The notes: generated by a model from the sequence alone, not told the origin. Numbered from the stretch's first letter, positions 23,523 through 35,267 are shown. The stretch is DNA of 64,000 nucleotides from Rhizophagus irregularis (GCF_026210795.1 NC_089440.1:1-64000); one strand, 5' to 3'. Made by a program: numbers and translations.

Positions 23523-25100
23523 ATGAGCTATGAAGAACACACTGAGCGATTGCCTTTATCATTATGTTTAAATTCATTATATTTAAATTCTAATACCATA
23601 TTTGCTAATGATATTAATCTCTATTACGAACTGAAAAGATTTACACAATGGTACATCACGCGTAGACCTGCATGGGTGCTCGGTTGAGATTGCAAAAAAT
23701 TTGGTAAGCCATGTTATTAAATTTTATTATTCCAACCAAGATTGTGATACTATCTTTTCATTACTGGAAGAGGTAATCACGTCAACAGTAAAGGTGAACG
23801 TGGTACTCTATTCAAGCTATTCCCACAATGGTTGAAAGAAGAAAATATTTTTCACTTGGTAGAGAAATACGAATCCCAAATAGGCGCATATGAGGATACT
23901 TTAAAGAAAAAAAATATGGAATCTAGACTGTCTTGAAGTTTGAATTTCTTCATTCATTAGCAGAAATGGGTTTACCCAACTATCAATTTTATCTTGGTGT
24001 AAAATATAATACTGGTAATGGAATTAAAAAAACCAACAAAAAAGCAGCAAAATTGTTTCGAAAAGCAGCCGAACAAGGTCTATCCCCTGCACAACTTATG
24101 CTAGCTTATTTGTGTATGATCGGGAATGGTGTACAACATGATTTTCAGCAAGGATTGCATTGGTATCATATGGCTGCAGAACAAAATAATCCAATAGTTA
24201 TGAGAAATATTGCGATGCATCGTTTAACCGAAAAGGATTACAAAAGTGCAAAAGATTTAGTAATAATAATAGATTTCATTATCATTAAAAAAAATTTAAC
24301 ATTATTAGAACGTAAAAGAACAAAGGATTCAAAAAACTGAAGAATGGTACCGAAAAGCTGCTGAAGCTGGTAATCATGGAAAATTAAATCTAGGAAATCA
24401 ATTATTAGAAAATGGTAACAAAGGGAATCAAATGGGTTAGAGAAGCAGCTATAGAGGGATTAGCTGATGCACAATTGGATTTAGGGGAAGCTTATTATTT
24501 ACAAGGTATGTCGATGAAGGAAAAAAAATGGTGGTTAAAGTCAGCTATGCAAAATGCAGGTAAACCTAGTGGACATGCACAACTTATCCTAGGAAGACTT
24601 ACAAATGATTCCGAACAATAATTAAAATGGTATCAGAAAGCTGCTGATAATGATGTAAAAATGGCACAAAAGGAGCTTGCGCTAATGTATCGTATTGGAA
24701 ATTGTGGTCTTAAGAAGGAAGTGGTCGAGTTATATAACGCAGCTGCTAAAGATACAAAGCACTATGCTTATATTGAAAAAGGAAATTGTTGTTCACAGTA
24801 TAATTTGGGAGAATGCTGTGAGTTAGGATTATTGAAAGTAAATAAAAATCCTAAAAAAGCACTTAAATGGTATAAAGAAGCTGCAAAACAAGGAGATATA
24901 CTAGCGCTTATGAGATTAGGAATCATACAAGAAAATAATCTAACTTTGACGAATATTCAGAAAAAGCTAAAAGGAATACACACACTTCCAACGTCAGAAG
25001 AATTGGAAGAGGTAGACATATTAATATATTTATATGTTTACAGTCCTTCAACTATATTTTGTTCTTTCAAAAAAATAACCGATGAATTAAATGACTAATG
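23523..25100 (+). pseudogene. Smr domain plus Sel1-repeat protein, frameshifted
   Basis: From the ATG at 23523 (MSYEEHTERLPLSL) the first frame stops at about 23688, but the next frame continues with VDLHGCSVEIAKNLVSHVI, the DLHG box of Smr domains. The third frame continues with ITGRGNHVNSKGERGTLF, the Smr TGRG-type loop. Smr domains are nucleases or RNA-binding folds. Sel1-like helical repeats, which bind partner proteins, then follow in 23933-24340 (KAAKLFRKAAEQG), 24350-24400, 24412-24621 and 24661-25098 (ALKWYKEAAKQGD), broken by at least two more frameshifts and a TAA at 24619-24621. Domain order is coherent, so it was one gene and is now a pseudogene, unless some breaks are sequencing errors. 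Confidence 0.82.
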
Positions 25101-25267
25101 AAATTCGTGGATATGCGTATTTTGATCGACACAAATTTGTTGCCGCAACGTTGCAACCAGTTAAAACATCAACCTACTTCGTAAGGATGCGTAACTTAAT
25201 TTTTGGTTTTATCCTAATATATTTTGTGGTTTCTTTCATATTATATCTTCTATATCTTTCATTATGA
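25091..25267 (+). CDS. Small membrane-segment ORF at 3' end of the Smr-Sel1 locus
   Basis: A 58-codon ORF beginning MTNEIRGYAYFDRHKF and ending in a hydrophobic run of about 24 residues (FGFILIYFVVSFILYLLYL), a likely membrane helix. The first half has ordinary composition for coding sequence. It overlaps the last Sel1 frame by 8 nt. It may be the displaced C-terminus of the Smr-Sel1 protein, giving it a membrane tail, rather than a separate gene. Confidence 0.4.
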   Translation: MTNEIRGYAYFDRHKFVAATLQPVKTSTYFVRMRNLIFGFILIYFVVSFILYLLYLSL

Positions 25268-25590
25268 TTTTTAACAGGATTATACTTAAAATATAAGTGA
25301 TTCATTTTGTGGATTCTAAATTATACACAGTTAAAGAAAATAAATTTATACATTGCAACTAATAAAAAAACATGAATACTCCTATTATTCTATACACGCG
25401 AAAAAATTTAGATTTATTATTGCATGTCCTAAACCAAAACGAGAAAAATAATAGGATCACAGTTACAAAATTTTATTAATAAATAGCCAAGATATTATAG
25501 TTTGATCATTGTAAAAAGAAATGGTACAGGGTTTCTGTTAATTTTTGATTAAATTTTGTCCGGTAAAAAGACTAAGGATGGAATCAATCG
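25268..25590. other. Intergenic stretch, nothing recognised
   Basis: No gene or repeat structure seen between the Smr-Sel1 remnant and the duplicated region that follows. Confidence 0.5.
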
Positions 25591-25596
25591 TGCCTG

Positions 25597-25827
25597 CTAT
25601 AGAACTATGGCAACGCTCGAGAAATCTTTCCCACCATGATTTATCTGCTGAATTGAGGCCTGCAAATAAGACAAGTCAATTATTAGTCTCGTAAAGGTAT
25701 CGAATAAAATAAAGCTCTCTCCTAACTCACCAAGTCTTTTTCTACGAGCATCATCATAATCCTGCTTAGTCATTAATTGCTTTTCATAACAATTCTTGAG
25801 TTCAGTGAGGTCTTCTTCAAGACCCAT
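25597..25827 (-). CDS. Small helical protein related to the DnaJ N-terminus (uncertain)
   Basis: 76 residues from an ATG, starting MGLEEDLTELKNCYEKQLMTK. The first 35 residues have the same pattern as the N-terminus of the DnaJ protein encoded at 26667 (short acidic start, a helix with Lys/Glu, then a Lys/Arg-rich helix). A truncated second copy lies at about 26220-26125. The later half is unlike anything I recognise, and the true gene may contain an intron near the Arg-rich segment. It may be an exon fragment of a duplicated DnaJ-like gene. Confidence 0.4.
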   Translation of the reverse strand: MGLEEDLTELKNCYEKQLMTKQDYDDARRKRLGELGESFILFDTFTRLIIDLSYLQASIQQINHGGKDFSSVAIVL

Positions 25828-26480
25828 ATTTCTGTTTTTACAAGTTTTAGAAATACTGTAATATGAATACGGAAACTTTAATAATATTCAGAAATTGATT
25901 TTGGAAGTTTCGAAAAAGTTTTCGTGCAAGCTAAAAGCATTTAATTAGAATGAATGATTCGGATACAAAACAAAATTCCATTCCTATTTAAAAGGTGTGA
26001 CTCTTTCTTGTACCTGCATATCCGCCAATCTGCATAATTTCCTCATCAAACATTATTGAAATACTTTCTTATAGTAAACAAATATGTATGGAGTACACTG
26101 TACACACTTGCGTAGTTGCGTGATGCTCTCTCCTAACTTACGAGCATCATCATAATCCTGCTTAGTCATTAATTTCTTTTCATAACAATTCTAGTGAGGT
26201 CTTCTTCAAGACCCATATTTCTATTTTTACAAGTTTCAGAAATACTGTATTATGAATACGAAACTATGATAATATTCAGAAATTGATTTTGGAAGTTTCG
26301 AAAAAGTTTTAATTAGAATGAATGATTCGGATACAAAACAAAATTCCATTCTTATTTAAAAGGTGTGACTCTTTCTTGTACCTGCATATCCGCCAATCTG
26401 CATAATTTCCTCATCAAACACTTTCTTATAGTAAACAAATATGCATGGGGTACACTGTACACGCGTAGTTGCATGATGTT
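25720..26480. repeat. Two-copy tandem duplication (about 400 bp)
   Basis: 25720-26110 and 26125-26480 share CATCATCATAATCCTGCTTA, GGTCTTCTTCAAGACCCATA, TTGATTTTGGAAGTTTCG and CTGCATATCCGCCAATCTGC in the same order, with small deletions in the second copy (for example the segment GTGCAAGCTAAAAGCATT is missing). The duplication carries the start of the small minus-strand ORF and the end of the next one. Confidence 0.85.
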
Positions 26481-26579
26481 TTCAAGTCCATCAAGTATCA
26501 AAGTATCCATAGAAATTACCTTAAAAGATTTCTTTTTACTTTTTTTCTTTTGTAGTGTCATGTTGTACGAATAAGCCAC
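26352..26579 (-). CDS. Small unknown ORF upstream of the DnaJ gene
   Basis: 75 residues, starting MAYSYNMTLQKKKSKKKSF and containing KCLMRKLCRLADMQVQERV. The C-terminal half overlaps the duplicated segment and also occurs, with breaks, in the first copy. It starts 88 bp from the divergent DnaJ start. I do not recognise it; it could be an exon of a larger broken gene or a chance frame. Confidence 0.3.
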   Translation of the reverse strand: MAYSYNMTLQKKKSKKKSFKVISMDTLILDGLENIMQLRVYSVPHAYLFTIRKCLMRKLCRLADMQVQERVTPFK

Positions 26580-26666
26580 ATGAAAACAAGTTTAAAACAA
26601 AGCAAAACAAACCATGACTCTACTGATCACATATAAAGGTACAAACTCCGAAAATTGTCACTAAAA

Positions 26667-27878
26667 ATGGATCTCGATTCAAAATTAACAGAGAACAAAC
26701 GACAATTCGAGTCTGGAGAAATCAGTGAAAATGACTTTAAGAAAAAGAAAAAAAAGATAATAGATGAGTGGTTAAGCAAATCGAAAGAAGCTAAACAACC
26801 TGAACATTCTCATGGTAAGTGTTACCTATCTTGTTAAGGTAGACCCCACGTAAAAGCGCTTATCCCGTCATTGCTATAAATCAAAAGAAACAGACTTGTA
26901 TGCGGCTCTCCAATTGACACCCAGCGCTACTGAAACTGAGATTAAATCAAGTTACAAGAAACTTGCTCTGAAATATCATCCTGATAAGAATGGCGGTGTT
27001 GAAACCGAACAGGTGAGCTTCAGATTTTATTTCTTTAATTACCGTTCATATACTATATTAACTTAATGTTCTAATTACAGTGGACTAAACTTTCAAAGGC
27101 ATATCAAATCCTCTCAGATGAGAACAGTCGCGTACTTTACGATAACTACGGAACAGTCAGCGGCGGTAGGTCTCAATCTTTTTTGTATTTAATAATTTTT
27201 CATTTCTCTTGATTCATCTAATTTGAATTGATTTTAGCCTTTGCAAATAAAGCATCGTTCAACTGCTATGTAGGAGGAGAACTTTGGAAACCCTACATCG
27301 GTGACCTGGAAATTGGTCTCTGGGTACACTCATTCGATAGCAATAGTTCACCCGAATTAGAACATGTAACCTCGGTTGAGCAGAAAGAACGTCGTCATAA
27401 CATTCGTGTTCGCAACATTAGTAGTCATCTGCAAGACAAACTTTCTCAATTCCCGGAGCAAATTGATCCTTCGTTTAAGCAAAGTCTTTCCCTAGAAGCC
27501 CAGAAACTTCTTGCGGAACCTAACGGCAAAGAGTTATTATCCTTACTAGGCGAAATTTACATTTCTGAGGCCAAAACATTAAGCAATGACATATTCTCCA
27601 AAAACATATTCTCTAATCTTTTTAATGGCTTCATGTTTACTTTGGATTTAATTCATGAAGTCGTAACAAACAAGGCTAATAATGGGTCAGATGAAGAGGT
27701 AAAAAAAATAAAAGTGGCCTGGAAACTTTCACGATCAGAAATATCTTCTATTACGCATGAAACCTGTAAGAAAGTTCTCGATAACACGGAATATAGTGTG
27801 GATAAACGCAAACATCTTGCAAATTCACTATTTCTCTTAGGCAAGTTGTGGGTGGAATGTGCAGATACGCCCCAGTAA
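26667..27878 (+). CDS. DnaJ (Hsp40) co-chaperone with DnaJ-X domain, Caj1/Djp1-like
   Basis: Stimulates Hsp70 ATPase through its J domain; the yeast relatives Caj1 and Djp1 are cytosolic, and Djp1 helps peroxisomal import. Four exons give a continuous 332-residue frame: 26667-26814, 26888-27012, 27081-27165 and 27238-27878, with introns of 73, 68 and 72 nt (donors GTAAGT, GTGAGC, GTAGGT). Domain order: a Lys/Glu-rich helical start of about 45 residues; a J domain ([19 protein letters not shown], then KYHPDKNGG with the essential HPD, then [17 protein letters not shown]); then a DnaJ-X region ([42 protein letters not shown]). It lacks the Gly/Phe region and zinc centre of class I DnaJ proteins. 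No stops or frameshifts, so it is the only clearly intact cellular gene here. The first acceptor (AAAAG before AAACAG) is inferred from frame. Confidence 0.92.
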
Positions 27879-28160
27879 AAAGCAATTGTATAAATTCATA
27901 TAGTTTTTGTTTAGTTTTTGTAATAATTGCCTAACTTTTGTTTAATAATTGTTGAATTTAAACACTTTTTATTTTTTTTGTAAGATTTAAATGTACAAAT
28001 ATTGTAAGATTTATTAACATTTGATAAATAAAATTGAAATATGATTTATTTTAGTATACTATCTTAATTGAAATTCAATAAACTTGGAATACTTAGCTTA
28101 AATGTTTTTTACGCATCTTTAATTCTTTTTAATATATTTTATTATACATCTTAACTGTTA
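27879..28160. other. 3' flank of the DnaJ gene
   Basis: AT-rich; contains AATAAA at about 28026, a possible polyadenylation signal for the DnaJ transcript, and TTGTAA(T)-rich words. Nothing else recognised. Confidence 0.4.
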
Positions 28161-28570
28161 ATTCAATTTATTCCTTGCATCTCCTTACGTGTCTTTTTTC
28201 TCTTTTTTTTATGCATCTTATTCTTCTTTTTTCATGTCTTGTTTACACATCTTGGTTTATTCCTCATATTTTTACACACCTTGATCTTTTCCTCTCTTTT
28301 TTACAAGACTTGATTTTATTCTTCTCTTTTATTACACATCTTTTCCTCTCTTTTTTACACTTCTTGATTTTATTATTCTCTTTTATTACACATCTTGATC
28401 TTTTCCTCTCTTTTTTTATGTGTCTTGGTTTTATTATTCTCTTTATGCATCTTGATCTTTTCTTCTCTTTTTTACGCATCTTGATTTGATTTTATTCCTC
28501 CCATTTTTACATATCTTGATTTCATATTTTACATATCTTACTTCCTTTTTTTGTGGGTCTCATTTCATTC
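28160..28570. repeat. Polypyrimidine minisatellite
   Basis: Irregular units of about 30-60 bp built on CATCTTGATCTTTTCCTCTC and TTTTATTACA on the plus strand. Nearly all purines are on the minus strand, so a long homopyrimidine tract results. Open frames in both directions (Leu/Phe-rich and Lys/Arg-rich) come from the composition and are not genes. Confidence 0.8.
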
Positions 28571-30690
28571 CTTATATAATTTCTTCTTTTTATAACATGA
28601 TATGGGTCTGTTTTATTGCAAGAGTCAATATACAACAGTTAATAATAATTTTATTTATAACTTTATCATCAATCATACCAAAATCTTCATAATTATTTTT
28701 GACTACCACATAAATTTCTATTATTCTTTAACCTTATTAAAGAATCTTTCAAATCCCAATTATAATCTTAGAAGTAGTTTTTTCCTTAAAAGAATCTATC
28801 TCTAATAGTAAAAAGATTAGTATAAAAGCCAGTTCTATCAGCTTTTTACAATTTATCAAACTCCTTTAATTAGCTGGAGTTTGCAATGGTAAGGTAAGTA
28901 TAAATTGTGTTCATACTTTTTAGTTATTTGAAAAAACATGAAAGACAGTTAGTTTGTTTAACTTTATAATTCATAAAGTTCTGTCTGAATTTGTTCAGTT
29001 CAATATTTGTAATACTAAGCAGTTATAACTTCTGATAAAGTATAGGTGTAGAGAATCTTTTTAATAATTAATAATATGACTATAAGACTTGATGAAATTA
29101 AATGAAAGTTTATCACAATTAATACTACTATTCAAATTCTTGTAAGTAATTATAGTTTAACATAATGTAGATGGTATGCTTGCTTAAAAAACTCTGATGA
29201 ATCTAATTAGGCCAACCAACTTGAAGTTTTAAACTAATCCAAAGCTTCAAATTAATCTGAAACTTCATATATAAGCTCTTTTTCCAGAAGTTTATTATTT
29301 AATTCATCTTTTTTTGAAAATGTTAAAACCTGTTTTAAGGAAGTTTTTAATTATTTAGAGGTGATAATTCTATTGACTATATGTAATATGTGTGAAACAG
29401 TAGCTTGTGAAATTCATTAACTTGCAGGAAAAAAAATTGGAATACTACTATAAAAAATTTTTATTATGGGTACAGTAATTTGAAATATAATACAATTAAG
29501 TTAATTAGCAAATGGTTAGATAGTAAAAAAATATTAGCAGTTTAGATAATAATGTGGAGTAGTGGCTATTATATGAGTTAAAGCTTAGTAGACTTAACAA
29601 GCAGGCATGTTTTTTTATGCCTTTTCTCTCTTGTAACAACTTGCTATTCTATTATTTTTTACTTTCATTTTTATTTAACCAGCCAGTTCTTTCTTATATA
29701 TTATTTTACAATAATATAATAAAGAAATTTAGCTTTCATTAATTTATTTAACTTTGTAGATGTAATAATATAAAAATTTGATTTAAATGTAAATAAACTA
29801 AATATTAAAAATACTTTAAAAATATAAATTCAAAGTTTTATTTAAATGCCATATTCCAGTAAAAAGATTTTATTCGATTTTCATATAAAAAATGTAATTT
29901 ATTATAAATTTTTAAAAAGAATTTATGGTCACGTTTCCCATATCATAAATAAAATGCAGATTTATTTATTTAATTATTAACAACACGGGTGTGACATAAA
30001 TAAATCGTGACTGAAATTTGTGTTCAATTTGTGTTGATAATTCTGGTAAAAAATTATTAATTTTGGCCAAATTTCGTTAAATTTGTTAAATTTGCGTTGA
30101 GTTTGTGTTGAATTTGTGTTGCGTAATTTTTTATTTATCACAAGAGGATAATATTTAGTAATTGCATGTACAACGTACAAGATTTTTTTTTATGATTTTT
30201 TTAAGAAATGTACGCAAAATATTTAATCAGAATATAATTGTTTTATTTTTAAATATGATATATTGATGATTTTTTTTTTAAAAAAAAAAATTGATTTTTT
30301 TAAAATTCAATAGAATGTGTTAATAATAAATTGGTTTATTTTTAAATATAATATATTGATATTTATATTTAAATAACTAAAACATGTACATGATTTTTAA
30401 TTATTTTTAATTGAAATCAAACTAAGATTTTTTTTTTTAAAAAAAAATTAAAATAAATTAAATGATTTATATTTATATTTAGAATCATAATATTTATATT
30501 TAGATAATCTATATCCGCATGAGATTTAATTAATATGTTTAATGATGAAAAGTCTAATAAATTAAATTTTAATTGAAACGAGAAATAAAATCAAACCAAA
30601 GAGGTATTGTTCAAATTTTATTTAAAGTGACATTTTACGACTTTCTTTCAAATTTTTACTCATCCCAAAATCAAATTATAAAAATCAAAT
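28571..30690. other. AT-rich intergenic region, no gene seen
   Basis: About 2.1 kb without a convincing ORF. Small inverted words are present, such as AAACTCC...GGAGTTT at 28859-28885, and the tract 30270-30310 is a T-run facing an A-run. Near 30020-30125 TTTGTGTTGA and AAATTTG words repeat. Nothing here identifies an element. Confidence 0.5.
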
Positions 30691-30701
30691 CTAATCTAAT
30701 A

Positions 30702-31205
30702 ATGCCTCGCCACACACGTCGTCGTTCCCACTATAACGTCCATTGGAACTGGACTATGATGGACGAACTTGTTGACATACGCCGAGACAGAAACTGCGTC
30801 TACCACAATATTAATGGTAGAAGCCGCCAAGATTTTTGAGACTCTGTTGCCAATAGGTTCATATGACTAATATCTATAATTTCTTTAAGAAAGAATTTAA
30901 ATTCAAATTAACCAATCCATTTAATTGAATCAGAATAAATAGAATATTTCGAACGAGGGTTTCCGGGCAACAGTGCAGCCAAAAGTGGAGGAACCTCGTC
31001 AGGGATTACCATGTAAGTAAATAAATAAAATTACATTCATATAAATTAAATGTATTTACCGAATATTCAAACTGATTTTGATATTTAGAACTATGTCCTT
31101 TATCGTAATGGTAACCCTGGGCGGCGGCTGTGAACGCGTACCAGCGCAAGATATTATCGCGAATTTAGAACGAGATTTTGGAAGAGGCCGGGTAATTATA
31201 CTATA
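30702..31205 (+). pseudogene. Myb/SANT-like DNA-binding protein with introns, broken
   Basis: ATG at 30702 begins MPRHTRRRSHYNVHW, followed by WTMMDELVDIRRDRNCVYH and NGRSRQDF, a TGA, then DSVANRF: the first helices of a Myb/SANT-like domain. After an apparent intron, KWRNLVRDYHV precedes GTAAGT at about 31013; this is the typical third-helix K-W-x-N-L motif. A third exon near 31088-31190 reads NYVLYRNGNPGRRL, a TGA, then RTSARYYREFRTRFWKR and a GTAATT donor. The two TGA codons break it. Such domains occur in transcription factors and in helpers of Harbinger transposases. The 6.1 kb fragment is a relative. Confidence 0.68.
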
Positions 31206-31264
31206 ATAAAATTTATAATTAATATTTACGTTCATGTTTTAAATTTGATAAATTTGATCAATTT

Positions 31265-31480
31265 TAGTCACGCATAACGATCGTAGGGCAAGAAGAAACT
31301 TACCTACGTATCGTAGAAAAAGATAATTATTTTTATTTTTTTATTATTTATTAAGTGAGTAGCTAGGCCCAGTCTGTACCAAATATCGGCTGGAGACTCA
31401 CGTTTTTTTTGGGCTGTGACTGATACTGACGTCCACGCCATACAGCCTGGGTACTATTTTATAAAATAGTAGCGAACAAG
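31265..31480. repeat. Dispersed repeat, copy B (partner at 6320-6640)
   Basis: Contains GGGCAAGAA, ACCTACGTATCGT, AGCTAGGCCC, TTTTTTTTGGGCTGTGACTG, ATACTGACGTCC and TACTATTTTATAAAATAGTA then GCGAACAAG, in the same order as copy A. Confidence 0.75.
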
Positions 31481-31714
31481 TATCAAATGTGTATTTTTTT
31501 ATTAAGTTATAATAAAAATTAGAATTTACTTTAATTTTTAACATAAAAATTGTAAATAATATTAAATTTGTAAATAAAAATAAATTTGCTTTCCCAAACT
31601 TAAAAAAAAAGGTGTTTATATAAAAGAAAAGGTGTTTATATTATTTTTGATTATTCAATAGTATCACATGCCTCTTGTATACGTTCTACTGCATATGCAG
31701 TTTACAATCTCGTA

Positions 31715-32290
31715 AATTTTCGAAATATTTCAACCGTAATATTACGCAGGTTTACAGTTTCGTAAATTTTTGAAATATTTTAACCGTAATATTACGCAGG
31801 TTTACAGTTTTGTAAATTTTCGAAATATTTCAACCGTAATATTACGCAGGTTTACAGTTTTGTAAATTTTCGAAATATTTCAACCGTAATATTACGCAGG
31901 TTTACAGTTTCATAAATTTTCAAAATATTTCAACCATAATATTACGCAGGTTTACAGTTTCGTAAATTTTTGAAATATTTCAACCATAATATTACGCAGG
32001 TTTACAGTTTCGTAAATTTTTGAAATATTTCAACCATAATATTACGCAGGTTTACAGTTTCGTAAATTTTTGAAATATTTCAACCGTAATATTACGCAGG
32101 TTTACAGTTTCGTAAATTTGCAGAATATTTTGACCGTAATATTGCATAAATCTTACGATATTGAAAACTTACGTAATATTTTAACCGTAATATCACATAA
32201 ATCTTACGAAATTGTAAACTTACGTAATATTTTGAAATTTTTTGAAATATTATGCCATAAACTTTCGTAAACTTATAAAATCGTAAACTT
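31715..32290. repeat. 50-bp tandem array
   Basis: About nine units of 50 bp carrying TTTACAGTTTCGTAAATTTT, GAAATATTTCAACC and GTAATATTACGCAGG, clean from 31750 to 32130 and then degenerate. Each unit contains the palindrome GTAATATTAC. It adjoins the 3' end of the hAT pseudogene at 32.3 kb and may be its expanded subterminal region. Confidence 0.92.
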
Positions 32291-32319
32291 ACGCAATTTT
32301 TCGCGCTATAAAATTTCCT

Positions 32320-34690
32320 GATGAAGATCCCAACTTGAAATGCAATCATAAAGTAATTCAGCAACTAAATTTGCAGTATGAGGAGATGGTGCATACTTTA
32401 TCTCTAACATTACATCTTTGACCTTAAAATTGGGCGTAATCTATACAGCCGTAATACCAATATATCCATGCTTAGCCCTACTGAACCAAAGGTCTGTGGT
32501 AAGAGATACTGTTGCAGCAGTTTCGTTTAGAATATTATTTAAATTTTCATAATTATGTTGATAACTTTTAGCTATCATAGTTTTAATTTTTTGTTCTGCA
32601 GGTACTACAAATGAAGGATCAAAATAGGACATTTTTTCTTTATATGCTGAATTTGTAATAGCAGCAAGAGGTTGATCAGTAAGCAACATCCATTTAAGAA
32701 CTGATTCTTCTCGTTATTTTTGAATATGCTTAGGATGAGGTCAACAAGATTGAGCAAAATCTGTGATTTTTGTATTTCGTAGCTAAATTTAAATATAATT
32801 AAAACATTAATAAAAATCTTTAATAAATTTTTAATTGTAGCAAAAAATTTCACCCTTTTTGGAGCATTTTCATTATCTTCATCGATAATTTGATGAATAT
32901 CTCATAAATGTGCAACAATATTTCCGGTTGAGCTTCCAGTATTTCGATATACTTTACCACATCGATTAGGACCCCGCTTACTTCTAATAGAGGTCTCCGA
33001 AAATATAAGGTAAAATTTATATTAAAAAAAAATTTTAGGTCTCTTAATAGATAAAGGTAAAATTATATATATGACAAATAAAGGTCTCCGGATATGTAAG
33101 GTAAAGTTAAAATAGGTTTCCGGTTTTATAAGGTAAAATCAAATATAAGTTTACAAATGTTTCGGTAAATAATAAGGTAAAATTGTATATAAAATTTAAT
33201 ATTTACCTTATATATACTAATTTGAAATATTGTACAACAATTATTACAATATTTGGTAATATACGTTTTATAATTTTTTCTCAAAATAAAAAATTTATTC
33301 TCTTCTTTATACTTGTAAAAACCATTTTATATTTTTAATTTTATTTGCATTAGCACTATCTTTTTGAAAATTATTACAAAAATTAGCTTTTAAAATATAA
33401 AAATTCGTACAGCAATTAGCAACTTCAGAATTTAATTTCAGTACTTTGGTTAAATCAAATCATATTTTACTATCTAAGAAAGTTGTTTAGTAAGGTCGAA
33501 CTACTTATATTTGAATTTTTATAGCAGTTGGAGTAATATTTATTGCATACGAGCATTTTTTTATTTTAATATTAACTTAAAATTTACGTTTTTTGTTTAT
33601 TAAATTCGGAGCGTAATTTGGGCATTTTAGTCAAATGAAATCACCTTTTTAAGCTTAAGTAATATTGTTCGGCGAGATCGAAACTACCTGAATATTAATT
33701 TTCATAAGAATCAGTTTAATATTTACGGAATACGAGCAATTTTCGCACTTTTAATTTTTTTTTATTTTCCCGATCAGTGATTATAGGGCGTAATTTGGGC
33801 ACTTTGGTCAAATGAAATCACTTTTTCATGCTTAAGTAAAGTTGTTCGGCAAGGTCGAAAATATTTAGATAAATATTTTCATAGCAGTTGGATTAATACT
33901 TATGGGGTACGAGCATTTTTTCATAATAATACCAATTACGAATTTATTTTTTTTAAAAAAAAATTAATTAGATTTTTTTAAAGAAAGTAAGTGAATAATA
34001 GTTTCGAAGTAAAGTTAAAGATGTGTGTCTTTAAGATTTTTTTTATAGTATTTTTGTAATTCAAAGTACTTTTTTACTAATAAAAGTTATTTATCTTTAA
34101 AGAATAAGAATTAAACGTAAAAATAAAAAATTTTTAAAATTTATTGTAATGATTATAAAATATTTTGTTTATTTAATATTTAAAAAAATTTAGGTCTCTG
34201 AAAATCTAAGGTAAAATTTAATATAATTTTAAAAGGTCACTATATATATATGGTAAAATTATGAGATAAGAAAGGTTGGTAAAATTACTAGTAAATCTGA
34301 AATTTTGCCCGGAGACCTTTATTAGAAGTAAGCGGGATCCTCATCGATTACCATTTTTATCCAAGATTATACAAGTACGAGTTTGTTCTCCTTTTATATT
34401 GTATCCTATTTCAAAGTGATTTTTTGTAAATGATGATTTTTTTTTTATTTACATGATTTCCGCTTATAGAACTCAATAGGGAACTTGTTTCAGTTTCTTT
34501 TTTTTTTAATAAAAATTTGAATGATTATTAATTTTATTATTGAAAAAAAATTCTTAATTTAAGCTTATTTAGATACCTTTATCTTTTTCTGAAAGGTTTT
34601 GTTTAATTATGTCAATATTAAAATCATCACTTTGAATATAGTTAAAATCATCTATTTTATTTTTAATATTTTGTATTTTATTTATTAGAG
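32320..34690 (-). pseudogene. hAT transposase split in its BED finger by MITE copy 2
   Basis: Minus strand: N-terminal acidic segment near 34690-34570; then HFEIGYNIKGEQTRTCIILDKN-type sequence at 34425-34350, split at the 8-bp site CATCGATT; beyond the MITE the finger continues as CGKVYRNTGSSTGNIVAHL at 32960-32890, then DIHQIIDEDNENAPKR. The core at 32689-32441 has VSLTTDLWFSRAKHGYIGIT, related to the 16.3 kb copy. The C-terminus ends near 32320 at the 50-bp array. There is a TGA after VAHL and other breaks. The two halves of the finger join exactly when the MITE is removed. Confidence 0.82.
32968..34341 (-). mobile_element. hAT-type MITE, copy 2 (inverted)
   Basis: Reverse-oriented copy of the element at 7142-8516, with the same ends (AGGACCCCGCTTACTTCT here, with one change) and an exact 8-bp duplication CATCGATT (32960-32967 and 34342-34349). 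Its interior is almost identical to copies 1 and 3. Confidence 0.94.
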
Positions 34691-34989
34691 TAATTACATT
34701 TCAAAGAAATTTGAGAAAAAAAATTCAGTATTAGTAAAGAAGGAAATAAAAAGGGGTTGTATAACCGCCCCATTTCATGAAATTTTTTTATAAACGATAA
34801 AATGGAAAACTTCAGGAAAAAATCAAACATTGAACATCCGGATGGTCATCCAGATGATAGTCATCCAGATTATTTAACAGATCATCCTTTTAAAACTCTT
34901 TTAAAATTATAGGATGCAGATATCCGAATTTAATCTGGATTGAAAATCTATCCGGATTAAACGGATTTAGGATCAGATCACTACCAGCA
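34691..34989. other. Intergenic with a CCGGAT-rich remnant
   Basis: 34840-34985 contains ATCCGGATGG, CATCCAGAT and ATCCGGATTAAACGG words and probably derives from the family of the element at 12786-13862. Otherwise no feature. Confidence 0.45.
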
Positions 34990-35267
34990 ACCTTAAATGC
35001 AATACAAGAAGTCAGAAGATGTAAGCAAATAGAAGAAAAAGATGATGCAGAAAATATGTTACAAGATTTGTATAACCTTCAAAAGGAAGATCCAGGTTAG
35101 GTAATTGAAACATGTATAATTGGAAATGATTTTCATTTAGAAAGTGTTCTATGGATGTTGCCATAACAAGTTCAACTTTGAATGACATTTCATGATGTGG
35201 TTATTACAGATGATACCTATAAAACAAATTGATATGATATGGCATTATCATTATTTATGATTAGAGT

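Noticed and set aside
28175-28489. Leu/Phe-rich and Lys/Arg-rich open frames on both strands
   Set aside because: Product of a polypyrimidine minisatellite, with no start context or domain.
31715-32290. CRISPR-like array
   Set aside because: 50-bp head-to-tail units without unique spacers.
32070-32364. Open frames on both strands in the 50-bp array
   Set aside because: Periodic translation of a tandem repeat; not conserved as protein.
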